From Rhodoferax sp. WC2427 (GTDB lineage Bacteria > Pseudomonadota > Gammaproteobacteria > Burkholderiales > Burkholderiaceae_C), in the NCBI RefSeq assembly GCF_040822085.1, contig NZ_CP162006.1:4216001-4280000 (forward strand): DNA of 64,000 bases, in the 5' to 3' direction. The notes below the pieces were generated by a model. The model was not told the origin of the DNA. It saw nothing but the letters and a program-made list of their open reading frames with translations, and ran no database searches. A program made the translations under genes and the position numbers. This document shows positions 18,965 to 28,330 of this stretch, one piece after another; positions within the stretch are counted from its first letter, which is position 1, and the number at the start of each line of letters is the position of its first letter.

Positions 18965-19753
18965 TTGCCAACCCATCGGTTTTTTCGCGGCATACGGCAG
19001 AGCGTGGACGCGTTGCGCCTGCGCCTGGGCCTGCTGTTCTTTGCCGTGGTGTGCATGGACTGGACCGTGCTGGCCATGCCCCTGTACTGGCTGCTGCCGC
19101 GGGCGGCGGGCACCTGGGTGGGGCGCTGGGGTATCACCCTGGTATTCCGCGAGTATTTGCGCGGCCTGAAATGGATCGGTGCCTGCCAGTTTGACCTGTC
19201 GGCGCTGGACGCCCTGCGGGACGCGCCAGGCATGGTGATTGCGCCCAACCACCCCTCGCTGCTGGATGCGGTGCTGGTGATCTCGCGCCTGCCCCACGTG
19301 TCGTGCGTGATGAAGGCCGAGCTGATGGACAACCTGCTGCTGGGCGCCGGGGCCCGGCTGGCACGCTATATCCGCAACGACTCGCTGCGCTCCATGGTGC
19401 AACTCGCGGTGGCCGATGTGCGCAAAGGCAACCACCTGCTGCTGTTCCCCGAAGGCACGCGCACCACCCAGCTCCCCGTCAACCGGCTGCAAGGCACGGT
19501 AGGGCTGATCGCCAAGCAGGCCCAGGTGCCGGTGCAAACCGTGTTTATCGAGACCAATTCACCCTTCATGGGCAAAGGCTGGCCGCTGCTGCGCCGCCCG
19601 GCCATGCCCATGGTCTACCGGGTGCGGCTGGGTCGGCGCTTTGACCCGCCGGACAACGTGGAGGCCTTTGCCCGCACGCTGGAGCAGTATTTCCACACCG
19701 AGCTGGCTGGTGCCATGCTGCCCGACCTGCCCGTGACCGAACATTCCCGCTAA
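18965..19753 (+). CDS. PlsC-like 1-acylglycerol-3-phosphate acyltransferase
   Basis: 262 residues. One N-terminal membrane segment (about 20-45), then acyltransferase box NHPSLLD (95-101) and FPEGTRT (161-167). Starts with TTG three bases after the upstream stop; no better start is seen that keeps the N-terminus. In aryl-polyene clusters such enzymes are thought to join the polyene acid to a glycerol or lipid head group. Stop is immediately followed by the glycosyltransferase ATG. Confidence 0.85.
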   Translation: MPTHRFFRGIRQSVDALRLRLGLLFFAVVCMDWTVLAMPLYWLLPRAAGTWVGRWGITLVFREYLRGLKWIGACQFDLSALDALRDAPGMVIAPNHPSLLDAVLVISRLPHVSCVMKAELMDNLLLGAGARLARYIRNDSLRSMVQLAVADVRKGNHLLLFPEGTRTTQLPVNRLQGTVGLIAKQAQVPVQTVFIETNSPFMGKGWPLLRRPAMPMVYRVRLGRRFDPPDNVEAFARTLEQYFHTELAGAMLPDLPVTEHSR

Positions 19754-20521
19754 ATGACCTCTGCCTCCACCACCCATCTCGTGCTGATCCCCAGCTACAA
19801 CCCTGGCATCAAGGTGGCCGCCACCGTGCGCTCCGCCCGCGCCCACTGGAACCCGGTGTGGGTGGTGGTGGACGGCAGCACCGACGGCAGCGCCGCCCTG
19901 CTGCAGGCCATGGCCGCCACCGATCCCGGCCTGCAGGTGCTGGTGCTGCCGCACAACGTGGGCAAGGGCGCGGCGGTGTTGCAGGGGCTGGACCGGGCCG
20001 CGGCGCAGGGCTTCAGCCACGTGCTGACCATGGACTCCGACGGCCAGCACCCGGCAGAGCTGATCCCGTCCTTCATGGCCACCTCGCAGCAGCAGCCTGC
20101 CGCCATGGTGCTGGGCGTGCCGGTGTTTGCCGCCGATGCGCCCCAGCTGCGCGTGCAGGGCCGCAAGATCTCCAACGGCTGGGCCAACCTGGAGACGCTG
20201 TGGGCAGGCATTGGCGACTCGCTGTTTGGCTTTCGGGTCTACCCCATCGCGCCGCTGCGCCAGGTGATGCAGGGCCAGCGCTGGATGCGGCGCTTCGACT
20301 TCGACCCCGAGGCCGTGGTGCGCATGAGCTGGCGCGGCGTGCCCGCCATCAACCTGCCCGCCACGGTGAAGTACTTCACGGTGGCGGAAGGCGGGGTGTC
20401 GCACTTCAACTACCTGCGCGACAACTGCCTGCTGACCTGGATGCACAGCCGTTTGTTTGCGGGCTTTGTGCTGCGCCTGCCGCTGCTGCTGCTGCGGCGG
20501 CTGAAATCCATGGTCTTTTAG
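19754..20521 (+). CDS. Family 2 glycosyltransferase
   Basis: 255 residues. GT-A fold: LIPSYNPG at the N-terminus, VVDGSTDGS, and metal-binding D94-S95-D96 in LTMDSDGQHP. The C-terminus is hydrophobic with a basic end (LRLPLLLLRRLKSMVF) and may sit on the membrane. The start ATG abuts the acyltransferase stop. Likely adds a sugar or phosphosugar to the pigment lipid; this is inference from cluster context. The stop lies at the edge of a dispersed repeat. Confidence 0.88.
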   Translation: MTSASTTHLVLIPSYNPGIKVAATVRSARAHWNPVWVVVDGSTDGSAALLQAMAATDPGLQVLVLPHNVGKGAAVLQGLDRAAAQGFSHVLTMDSDGQHPAELIPSFMATSQQQPAAMVLGVPVFAADAPQLRVQGRKISNGWANLETLWAGIGDSLFGFRVYPIAPLRQVMQGQRWMRRFDFDPEAVVRMSWRGVPAINLPATVKYFTVAEGGVSHFNYLRDNCLLTWMHSRLFAGFVLRLPLLLLRRLKSMVF

Positions 20522-20573
20522 GCCTCTAGCGCTTATTCCATCAGCGTGACAAGCTACTAAATAAATAGCAAAC
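20521..20573 (+). repeat. Dispersed two-hairpin repeat, copy 4
   Basis: GGCCTCTAGCGCTTATTCCA then TCAGCGTGACAAGCTACTAA and ATAAATAGC. It fills the gap between the convergent glycosyltransferase and antiporter genes; its hairpins (GCGCT/AGCGT and GCTA/TAGC) could weakly terminate. Confidence 0.85.
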
Positions 20574-20579
20574 AGGTTT

Positions 20580-21905
20580 TCACACCACCACCCCGGCGGG
20601 CACCGGTTGGGGCTGGGCCACCCGGGGCAGCCAGCGGCGCAGCAGCGGCGTGGTGATGACGGTGCTGCCAATGGCCATGATCACCAGCATGGTGAACATG
20701 TTTTGCGAGATCACGCCCAAGTCAAACCCCACATTGATGATGATCAGCTCCATCAGCGCGCGGGTGTTCATCAGAATGCCCAGGATGCTGGCCTCGGGGT
20801 GGTTCAGGCCGGTGGCGCGGGCGGCCAGATAGGCGCCGCCAAACTTGCCCAGCGTGGCCAGGCCAAACACCAGCGCGCACCAGCCCCACAGCGCCAGGCT
20901 GTCCAGCCCGCCGATGTTGGTGCGCAGCCCGGTGTAGGTAAAGAAGATGGGCAAGAAGAACACCAGCACAAACGGGCTCACCCGCGCCTTCCAGGCCCGC
21001 ACAAAGGCGTGCTCGTCGTGCAGGATCACACCCATCATGAAGCCGCCAAAAATCGCAAAAATCCCCAGCAGGTAGGTGGCCATGCCCGACACAAAAATCA
21101 TCGCCAGCGCAATGCCCAGCAGGTGCGGGTGCAGCACGTCGCTGCCCGCCGCCTGGCCGCGCTCGAAATGGCGGATCACCCGCCGCATCACGGGCCGCAC
21201 GCCCCACTGCCACAGCAGCAAAAAGCCCACCACCAGCGCCACCTTCGTGGCAAACGTAACTGCGTCAAAGTTCGACACCGCCAGCGTGCTCACCAGGGCC
21301 AGCAGCAGCCAGCCCACCACGTCGTTGATGGCGGCTGCGCTGATGGCGATCACGCCCAGCGGGGTGCGGGTCATGTGGAACTCCATCAGGATGCGCCCCA
21401 GAATCGGCAGCGCGGTAATGGACAAGGCCGTGCCGATGAACAGCGACGACACCAGTGCATCGGCCTGCGGCGACAAGATCGGTGCACTCACCCAGCCCAG
21501 GCCCACGCCCAGCGCGAACGGAAAAACCATGCAGGCGGTGCTGACCCACAGCACGGTGCGGCGGTTGCGCCGCTCGGTCAGGTGGCCAAAGTCGAACTCC
21601 AGGCCGATCTGGAACATCAGCAGAATCAGCCCGATCTGCGACAGGATCTGCATCGGCTCACCCGAGGCCGACTTGAACACCAGCGCAAAGCTTTCCGGTG
21701 CCAGCAGCCCGAACAGCGAAGGCCCCAGCAAAATGCCCACAATGATCTCCCCCACCGCCGCCGACTGCCCCCAGCGCGCCGCCAGCGCCCCGCCGACGCG
21801 CCCGGCCAGCACGATCAAGGTGAGCTGCAACAGGGTGAAAAACAGCAGCAGCTCGGCCTTGTGCACCGAACCGGCGGCGGCGACCGCGTGGGTCGCCGCA
21901 CTCAT
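20580..21905 (-). CDS. Monovalent cation:proton antiporter (CPA2, KefB/GerN-like)
   Basis: 441 residues from the ATG at 21905, whose ATGA overlaps the fabG stop. About 12 membrane helices; the block MFQIGLEFD is typical of the Na_H_Exchanger fold, with NDVVGW as the likely ion-binding Asp pair region. No TrkA-N or other regulatory tail. Last gene of the leftward pigment operon. A link to pigment export or pH/ion balance is inference only. Confidence 0.88.
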   Translation of the reverse strand: MSAATHAVAAAGSVHKAELLLFFTLLQLTLIVLAGRVGGALAARWGQSAAVGEIIVGILLGPSLFGLLAPESFALVFKSASGEPMQILSQIGLILLMFQIGLEFDFGHLTERRNRRTVLWVSTACMVFPFALGVGLGWVSAPILSPQADALVSSLFIGTALSITALPILGRILMEFHMTRTPLGVIAISAAAINDVVGWLLLALVSTLAVSNFDAVTFATKVALVVGFLLLWQWGVRPVMRRVIRHFERGQAAGSDVLHPHLLGIALAMIFVSGMATYLLGIFAIFGGFMMGVILHDEHAFVRAWKARVSPFVLVFFLPIFFTYTGLRTNIGGLDSLALWGWCALVFGLATLGKFGGAYLAARATGLNHPEASILGILMNTRALMELIIINVGFDLGVISQNMFTMLVIMAIGSTVITTPLLRRWLPRVAQPQPVPAGVVV

Positions 21906-22630
21906 GCCATACCCCCGTTGATGGAAATAATCTGGCCGCTGATGTAGGCGGCCCGGTCGGATGCCAAAAAGCTGACCAGGTCCGCCACCTCTTCGGGCTG
22001 GCCTGCGCGCTGCATGGGCACCATCTGCGCGATGCGGGTGGCATCGAACGCGGCTTCGCTCATGGCGCTCTGGATGATGCCCGGGGCCACCGCATTCACC
22101 GTGATGCCCCGGCTGGCCAGCTCCAGCGCCAGCGACTTGGTGGCGGCATGCAAAGCCCCCTTGGCTGCCGAATAGTTCACCTGGCCCCGGTTGCCCATCA
22201 GCGCCGCCACCGAGGTGATGCTGATGATGCGGCCCCAGCGGGTGCGGGCCATGGGCAGCGTCAAGGGCTGGGTCACGTGGAAGAAGCCGTTCAGCGACAC
22301 GTCCAGCACCCGCTGCCACTGTGCCAGCTGCATGCCGGGAAACACCACGTCCTCGTGGATGCCCGCGTTGTTGACCAGCACCTGGATGGGGCCGTCGGCA
22401 AGCAGCAGGTCGAGCGCCGCCGTGGTGGCTGCGGGGTCGGTGATGTCGAAGACGACGGCATGGGCCCGGCCCCCCTCGGCGGTGATGGACGCCACCAGCG
22501 CCTGCGCCGCCGCCACACCGTGGTGGGCGTGGACGATCACCGCCAGGCCGTCGCGGGCCAGCTGGCGGCAAATGGCCGCGCCAATTGCCCCGCTGCCGCC
22601 GGTGACCAGCGCGCGTTTTGTATCTGCCAT
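21902..22630 (-). CDS. 3-oxoacyl-ACP reductase FabG-like (polyene ketoreductase)
   Basis: 242 residues, SDR fold. Cofactor loop TGGSGAIG (10-17), NNAG (87-90), catalytic S140, Y153 and K157 (YSAAK), and C-terminal SGQIISINGG. Reduces the beta-keto group on the growing ACP-bound chain with NADPH. It is translationally linked to the antiporter gene downstream and nine bases after the dehydratase gene. Confidence 0.93.
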   Translation of the reverse strand: MADTKRALVTGGSGAIGAAICRQLARDGLAVIVHAHHGVAAAQALVASITAEGGRAHAVVFDITDPAATTAALDLLLADGPIQVLVNNAGIHEDVVFPGMQLAQWQRVLDVSLNGFFHVTQPLTLPMARTRWGRIISITSVAALMGNRGQVNYSAAKGALHAATKSLALELASRGITVNAVAPGIIQSAMSEAAFDATRIAQMVPMQRAGQPEEVADLVSFLASDRAAYISGQIISINGGMA

Positions 22631-22639
22631 GGAAATTCC

Positions 22640-23080
22640 TTAACTGCGAAGAAGCGTGGCGTCCAGCACCACGGCGGCCCGGCCCGACAACAGCGTCTGC
22701 CCGTCGGCGGCCACGGTGAACCGGTACAGGATGTTGTTGGCGTCGCCGGTGATGCGCTCGGCGGTGATGGTGAGGTCGGCCGCTACACCGTCCAGGCGCT
22801 GCACCTGCAGCTCCACCGAACGCACGCTGGCCAGGTAGCCCGCACGCGGCGCACCGTCAGTTTGCGCCAGCAGCGAGCCGTGCACGGCCATGGCCTGGGC
22901 GGCATATTCCACGCCACAGGCTGCGCCCAGCCGGCCATTCGCCCGCAGCGGGTTGCCCAGCGCACGGTGGCTGCTGGCGGTGCAGACGATGGTGGTGCCA
23001 TCCCACTGCGTGACGCGGTCCAGCAGGCACATCGTGCCTTGGTGCGGGATGCGGCTGGCAATGGCGGCGGCGTTCAGCAC
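22640..23080 (-). CDS. Hotdog-fold beta-hydroxyacyl-ACP dehydratase (ApeP-like)
   Basis: 146 residues from a GTG start at 23080 that overlaps the upstream gene by seven bases. The motif IPHQGTMCLLD (11-21) with the following hotdog pattern and GVEYAAQAMAVHG matches the 3-hydroxyacyl-ACP dehydratases of aryl-polyene clusters. Would form the double bonds of the polyene. Confidence 0.85.
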   Translation of the reverse strand: MLNAAAIASRIPHQGTMCLLDRVTQWDGTTIVCTASSHRALGNPLRANGRLGAACGVEYAAQAMAVHGSLLAQTDGAPRAGYLASVRSVELQVQRLDGVAADLTITAERITGDANNILYRFTVAADGQTLLSGRAAVVLDATLLRS

Positions 23081-23883
23081 GGGGTGAACTCCAGTTCCAG
23101 GCGCGCACCGTCCAGGTAGTCCAGCCGCACCAGGCCGGCTTGCTGGCGCACCAGCGCGGCCAGCAACGGCAGGCCACGGGCGGCGGGGATGCTCTGGCGC
23201 TGGGATTCCAGCACGGCATCCACCAGCACGTCGGCCGGGCCGGGGCTGAGGTAGCTGGCCGGGTGCAAGCTGATCTGGCCCAGGCTGTGGGCCGTGCGCT
23301 GGGGCGACAGCACCAGGGCCAGGCCAAAGGTGTCGGGCACCGGGCGGCAGCTGCGCAGCGGCTCGGGGTAGTCGGTGTCAAAGGCCACCAGCAGCACCGG
23401 CTCAGCCTGCAGCACCGCCTGGGTCAGCGCCTCGACCAGCCCGGCGGCAAAGCTGCCGTCGAACGCGCACAAGGCGGTAGACGCGGCCATCGCCCCGGTG
23501 GCAATGCCCCAGTAGCCCGAGGCGGCGTTGTGCACCGAGTTGTGGAAGCGGGTGGGCGAAATCAGGCGGTCGTCGGAGGCCAGCTGGCTGCAAATCGCAT
23601 GGCAGTTGACCCCGTCGCCGCCCGAGGAGGTGAACACCGACACCAGGCCCTGCGGCCGGATCCCGGCGGCCGCCATGGCCTCAAAACCGACGGCTTGCGA
23701 CACGCGGATGACAGCCCCGGCGCGGCGGCGCTCGGCGGGCGGCAAATGTGCGGGCGCGGCCAGCACGGTTTTCAGCCACTGACCGGGGGCGCGGCCCGCC
23801 AGCTGTTCCTGGCCCTGCGCCCAGTCGGCAATGCCAGGGCCGAGCAGGCCCACGCCGTCGATACATACGGTCAGTGCGCTCAC
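23074..23883 (-). CDS. Ketosynthase-like chain-length factor (Ketoacyl-synt_2 type, no active-site Cys)
   Basis: 269 residues from GTG 23883 (GTGA overlap with the ketosynthase stop). A short, N-terminal-only ketosynthase fold; where active enzymes have Cys this one reads HNAASGYWGI (118-127), with Ala. This is the pattern of ApeC-like chain-length factors that pair with an active ketosynthase. The partner is the gene just upstream. Confidence 0.83.
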   Translation of the reverse strand: MSALTVCIDGVGLLGPGIADWAQGQEQLAGRAPGQWLKTVLAAPAHLPPAERRRAGAVIRVSQAVGFEAMAAAGIRPQGLVSVFTSSGGDGVNCHAICSQLASDDRLISPTRFHNSVHNAASGYWGIATGAMAASTALCAFDGSFAAGLVEALTQAVLQAEPVLLVAFDTDYPEPLRSCRPVPDTFGLALVLSPQRTAHSLGQISLHPASYLSPGPADVLVDAVLESQRQSIPAARGLPLLAALVRQQAGLVRLDYLDGARLELEFTPC

Positions 23884-25076
23884 GGTGCGGTTCCCAGAAT
23901 CAGGCTGCAATTGGTGCCGCCAAAGCCAAAGGAATTGCTGAGCACACGGCGCAGCGGCTGGGTGCGGGTCTGCAGCAGGTAGTCCACCTCGAGGCGCGCA
24001 TCCAGCACCTCGGTGTGCACGCCGCCGGGCAGCAAGCCGTGCTGCAGGGCCAGCGCGCAAAACACGGCTTCCAGCCCGCCCGCCGCGCCCAGGGTGTGGC
24101 CGGTGGCGCCCTTGGTGGAACTGCACGGCGTGGCGTGCGCACCAAACACCGCCTGCACCGCCAGGCCTTCGGCGGCATCGTTGCTTGGGGTGGCGGTGCC
24201 GTGCAGGTTGATGTAGTCGATATCGCCCGGCTCCAGCCCCGCGCTGCGCAGTGCCTGCTGCATGGCCATGCGCGCGCCCAGCCCTTCGGGGTGCGGCGAC
24301 GACATGTGGTGCGCGTCGCTGGACTCGCCCAGGCCCAGCAGCAGCACCGCGTGGGCGGGCAGCACCTCGGGTGCGCGCTCCAGCAGCACAAAAGCCGCGC
24401 CTTCGCCAATCGAAATACCGCTGCGCGCCGCATCAAATGGGCGACAGGGACTGCCGGACAACAAGCCCAGCGAATTGAAACCGTACAGCGTGGTCAGGCA
24501 CAGGGTGTCCACACCGCCCACCACGGCCGCGTCGATCAGGCCCGCGGCCAGCATGCGTTGGGCCGAGGCAAACACCTTGGCGCTGGACGAGCAGGCGGTG
24601 GACACGGCCATCGCCGGGCCGCTGAGCTGGCAGCTGCGCCGCACGAAGTCGGCCACCGAATACGGGTTGTGGGTCTGCGGGTAGCAAAAATCGGCGGGCA
24701 AGGCCCCGGTAGCGGCATCGCGGTGCTGGTAGGCCAGCTCGGTCTGCAAAATACCGGCGGTGCTCGTGCCCAGAAACACCCCCACCCGCTGCGGGCCGAC
24801 GCGCGCCGCCACGGCCTGCACGGCGGCCGAAAAGCCGTCCTGGCGCAGGGCGAGCTGCGCCAGCCGGTTGTTGCGGCAGTCAAAGGCCTGCAATTCGCTG
24901 GGCAGCACCTCGTCGTCCACCCCGCTGACACGGCCGATCCAGGTGTCCAGCACGGCGGACCCGAAGTCGCACGGGGTCAAACCGCTGCGCTGCGCCCGCA
25001 AAGCGTCCAGCGCAGGTGCCAACCCGTGGCCGATGGCGCTGGTGGCGGTGAAATGGGAGAGAAAAAGTGGTTGCAC
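23880..25076 (-). CDS. Beta-ketoacyl-ACP synthase (FabF-like)
   Basis: 398 residues from GTG 25076. Catalytic triad Cys162 (STACSSSAK), His292 (NLHGTATPSND) and His327 (KGATGHTLGAAG) is complete. Elongates the polyene chain with malonyl-ACP, presumably as a heterodimer with the chain-length-factor-like protein encoded next. An 84-base gap separates it from the deacetylase gene upstream, the largest gap in this operon. Confidence 0.92.
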   Translation of the reverse strand: MQPLFLSHFTATSAIGHGLAPALDALRAQRSGLTPCDFGSAVLDTWIGRVSGVDDEVLPSELQAFDCRNNRLAQLALRQDGFSAAVQAVAARVGPQRVGVFLGTSTAGILQTELAYQHRDAATGALPADFCYPQTHNPYSVADFVRRSCQLSGPAMAVSTACSSSAKVFASAQRMLAAGLIDAAVVGGVDTLCLTTLYGFNSLGLLSGSPCRPFDAARSGISIGEGAAFVLLERAPEVLPAHAVLLLGLGESSDAHHMSSPHPEGLGARMAMQQALRSAGLEPGDIDYINLHGTATPSNDAAEGLAVQAVFGAHATPCSSTKGATGHTLGAAGGLEAVFCALALQHGLLPGGVHTEVLDARLEVDYLLQTRTQPLRRVLSNSFGFGGTNCSLILGTAP

Positions 25077-25160
25077 AGGCGAGAAGGCAAAAAAGCTAAA
25101 GGGATTCTAAAGACCGGCTGTCCATCCCGTCCGCTTTCGGCCAATGGGTGCTGCAAAGCG

Positions 25161-25955
25161 TCATAGCAAGGCCGAACGGAGCGTGACGGGCTTCAAATGC
25201 GCGGCCTGGATGGCCGCCAGCAGCAAGGGCAGCACTTCCAGGATTACCGGCACGCCTTGCGGGGTGGTGGCGGCGTGGCGGTCGTGCAGCAGCAGGATAT
25301 CGCCCGCACGCAGGCCGCGGGTGAGGATGCGCGCCACGGCAGCGGCATCGCCATTGCGGGTGTCAAAGCCGCGCCGGGTCCAGCTGGCCAGTTGCAGGCC
25401 CAGGCGCTGCAGCACCGGGTCCAGAAACGGATTGCGCAGCCCGGCGGGTGCCCGAAAGAAGCGCGGCGGCGTGCCGCTGAGGGCCCCCAAAGTGTCTTGC
25501 GCGGCCTGCAATTCACGCCACAGCTTCGCAGTGCCGAGCAGCGAGAAGTTGTGGCGGTGGTGCTGGCTGTGGTTTTCTACGGCATGGCCCCGGCGCACCA
25601 TCTCGCGGCACAGGTCGGGGTGCTGCGCGGCCTGCGTGCCGATGCAAAAAAATGTGGCCCGGGCGGCGTACCGGTCCAGCAGGTCCAGCACCAGCGGCGT
25701 GACCAGCGGGTCGGGGCCGTCGTCGATGGTCAGCGCCACTTCGCCGCGGGCGGCCGCGGCGGCGGGCAAGCGCGTCCAGTTGGAACCCAGCAGCTTGCAG
25801 CGCGGCAGCAAACCGGCCAGCGTCAGCACGGCATGGTTCAGCACCAGCGCGGCCACGGCCCAGCGCCACAGCGCGGGCTGCCACGCCCACAGCGCCAGCA
25901 CGGCCACGTGGCATACCAGCGTGCACCAGACCAAAGGAGCCAGGCGTACACCCAT
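25161..25955 (-). CDS. Membrane-anchored polysaccharide deacetylase (NodB domain)
   Basis: 264 residues from the ATG at 25955 (ATGA overlap with the exporter stop). Two N-terminal membrane segments (about 5-25 and 31-50), then a NodB domain: LTIDDGPDP (motif 1), ENHSQHHRH (metal His pair), FFRAPAG (motif 3) and LLLHD (motif 5). A carbohydrate or N-acyl deacetylase in a pigment operon suggests tailoring of a head group; the substrate is unknown. Confidence 0.87.
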   Translation of the reverse strand: MGVRLAPLVWCTLVCHVAVLALWAWQPALWRWAVAALVLNHAVLTLAGLLPRCKLLGSNWTRLPAAAAARGEVALTIDDGPDPLVTPLVLDLLDRYAARATFFCIGTQAAQHPDLCREMVRRGHAVENHSQHHRHNFSLLGTAKLWRELQAAQDTLGALSGTPPRFFRAPAGLRNPFLDPVLQRLGLQLASWTRRGFDTRNGDAAAVARILTRGLRAGDILLLHDRHAATTPQGVPVILEVLPLLLAAIQAAHLKPVTLRSALL

Positions 25956-28330
25956 CAGGCGGCCCTGGGCGTGTGGGCCCACACCGCCGAGAAGCACAGG
26001 GCTAGAACCGCACCTGGCCCCACCGTCAGGCCGATGGCTTGCAGCACCGGTACCTGCGAGAAGCCCAAAATGCCGAAGCCCGCCACTGTGGTCATGTTGG
26101 CAAACAGCAAAGAAGCCAGCGTGCGCGGCGTGATCTCGCCCTGGCCCGCGCTGAAAAACAGCGCGTAGTTGGAGCCCACGGCCACGATCAGCAGCAGCCC
26201 CACCAGATGCAGAATCGTCAGGCTCTGCCCGGCCGACACCAGCGCCGCCGCTACGCACAGCACTGCGCCCACCAGGGGGGCCATCACCCGCAGTACCGCC
26301 ATGGGCGAGCGCAGGGCCACGGCCAGCAGCAGCACAATGGCCAGCAGCCCGGCCCCCGACAGCAACACGGCCTCGTGCAAATAGCTGCGGTACAGGCGGT
26401 CGGATTCACCCTTCATGTCCACAAACAAAGCGCCGGTACCGGCCAACAGCGGACGGATGCGGGCCGGATCGATGTTTCCCGAGGGAGCAGCGTGCAGCGG
26501 CAAAAACACGCTCCAGCGCGGCGCCCCATCGGCGGTTTTTTGCGGTAGCAGCATGCCATCCACCGCCAACGCCAACGACGTGCCCGCCAGGTCGGCCCGC
26601 TGCAAGGGCGGGGCCACGCGCGCGGCCTCGGCCTCTTGTACAAACGGGGCCAGACGCTCGGCGCGCAGTGGCATGTCGGCCAGCGCCTCGGTCAGCCGCG
26701 ACTGCAGCTCGGCAGTCGCGGGCAGGCTGGCCTGCCGGGCCTGCTGGGTGGCCAGGCTGGGCAGCAGGGTGGTGGGGCTGTCTACCCCGGCGATGCTGTG
26801 GTCGTCCACCAGCGGCTGCAGGCGGGCGACGACTTTTTCAGCACCCGTCAAGACGGCTTCCTGGCTGGCACCCGACACCACCACCAGGTAGCGCACATCG
26901 GGCGCGCCCAGATCGGCCCGCAGGTCTGCGTCCAGGGCCATGTCGGCGGCGGAAACCGGGCTCAGCGCCGCCAGCTCCTGGTTCCAGACATGGTTGCGCT
27001 GCACAGCCAATGCCAGCGCTGCCACCGCGCACAGGACCAACACGGCCCAGCGCAGCACTGCGGCCCGCCGCACCACCACGGCCAGGCGCGCGCCCAGGGC
27101 CGACACATCGCGGACCTTGAAGCTGCGGGGCAGCAACTGCGGCAGCACAAACCGGGTCACCAGGGCCGCGGCCACCAGCCCGGACATGGAATACAGACCC
27201 AGTTGCGCCAGACCGGGAAAGCCCGACAGCAGCAGCGACGCAAAGCCGCAGATCGAGGTCATCACCCCCAGCCGGATGGTGGGCCAAAAGCGCTGGACCC
27301 ACTTGCCATCTCCATCCGCGCGCTCCGACTGCACAAACAGGTAGATCGAATAGTCCACAGCCTCGCCGATCAGCGTGGTGCCAAAGCCCAGCGTGAGGCC
27401 GTGCACCGTGCCAAAGCCCAGGCTCACCGCCGCGATGCCCGCCACGGCCCCTGCCAGCACCGGCAGCAGGCCCAGCGCCAGCGTGCGCAGCGAGCGGTAG
27501 ACCAGCCACAGCAAGAGCACGATCAGGCCCAGGCTGATGATGGACAGGCGGGTGACCTCGGACTCGATGGTGTTGCGCACGTTCACGCCAAACACCCCCG
27601 GGCCGGTGAGCACCAAGTGGGCGCTGGCCGCGGGCGCTTTTTGGGCCGCCACGGCTTCGGCAAACGCGGCGCGGATGCGGTCCATGGCCAGTTGCTGGCC
27701 ATCGGTGTCCGAGCCCGCCGCGCGGGTTTGCAGCAGCAGCAGGGCACGTGTGCCGTCGCGCGATGCCCACACGCCGTCGGCGTTGCGCGGGCCGGTGCCG
27801 CCACGGCCTAACTGGTCCAGCAGCAGCGGCAGTTCGCCGGTGGGGTCGCGGGGCAGCAGCGACTTGACCAGCAGCCCGGCGGGCGAGGCCAGCAGGTCCA
27901 GCGTGTCGCCCAGGGCCGCGCGCAGGCCGTCCACCGTGAAGTGCGCGGGCACCATGGCCGGGCTGAGCTGGTAGCGGTGGGCCATCAAAAACGCCTGGTC
28001 GCGCTCCAGGGCCACCGATTCGCCGTTGCTGACGCTGCTGAATTGCGGCTCCACGCGCAGTTTTTGGGCCACGGCTTTGGACAGGGCGGCGCGGGTCGGG
28101 CCGTCAGCGCCCTCCACGCCCACCAGCACCAGGCGCGACACCAGGCCGTCGCGCAGCTGGTCCACCAGCAACTGCTGCTCGGGCGTGGGGGCCTGGGGCA
28201 AGAAGGCCGACATGTCGGCGGTAAAACGGGTTTGCCGCACCACCGCGCCGCACACCAGCAGGGCGACCAGGGCCAGCCATACCGGCACAAAGCCGCGGCT
28301 GAACAGGCGCTCCCCCATGCCTTGCTTCAT
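25955..28330 (-). CDS. MMPL/RND-type exporter of the polyene cluster
   Basis: 791 residues with the duplicated MMPL layout: a membrane helix at the N-terminus, a periplasmic domain of ~220 residues, five or six helices (for example LGLIVLLLWLVYRSLRTLALG), then the same again. The segment TTLIGEAVDYSIYLFVQ is the typical helix-4 motif. Such exporters are constant in xanthomonadin/aryl-polyene clusters and are proposed to move the lipid-linked pigment out of the inner membrane. ATGA overlaps on both sides. Confidence 0.92.
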   Translation of the reverse strand: MKQGMGERLFSRGFVPVWLALVALLVCGAVVRQTRFTADMSAFLPQAPTPEQQLLVDQLRDGLVSRLVLVGVEGADGPTRAALSKAVAQKLRVEPQFSSVSNGESVALERDQAFLMAHRYQLSPAMVPAHFTVDGLRAALGDTLDLLASPAGLLVKSLLPRDPTGELPLLLDQLGRGGTGPRNADGVWASRDGTRALLLLQTRAAGSDTDGQQLAMDRIRAAFAEAVAAQKAPAASAHLVLTGPGVFGVNVRNTIESEVTRLSIISLGLIVLLLWLVYRSLRTLALGLLPVLAGAVAGIAAVSLGFGTVHGLTLGFGTTLIGEAVDYSIYLFVQSERADGDGKWVQRFWPTIRLGVMTSICGFASLLLSGFPGLAQLGLYSMSGLVAAALVTRFVLPQLLPRSFKVRDVSALGARLAVVVRRAAVLRWAVLVLCAVAALALAVQRNHVWNQELAALSPVSAADMALDADLRADLGAPDVRYLVVVSGASQEAVLTGAEKVVARLQPLVDDHSIAGVDSPTTLLPSLATQQARQASLPATAELQSRLTEALADMPLRAERLAPFVQEAEAARVAPPLQRADLAGTSLALAVDGMLLPQKTADGAPRWSVFLPLHAAPSGNIDPARIRPLLAGTGALFVDMKGESDRLYRSYLHEAVLLSGAGLLAIVLLLAVALRSPMAVLRVMAPLVGAVLCVAAALVSAGQSLTILHLVGLLLIVAVGSNYALFFSAGQGEITPRTLASLLFANMTTVAGFGILGFSQVPVLQAIGLTVGPGAVLALCFSAVWAHTPRAA

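Noticed and set aside
16025..19537. Very long open frame on the minus strand across cysK, the chorismatase and the halogenase gene
   Set aside because: It is antisense to three well-supported genes, has shadow-frame composition (Gln/His/Gly/Arg-rich) and no recognisable domain; high GC makes such frames common.
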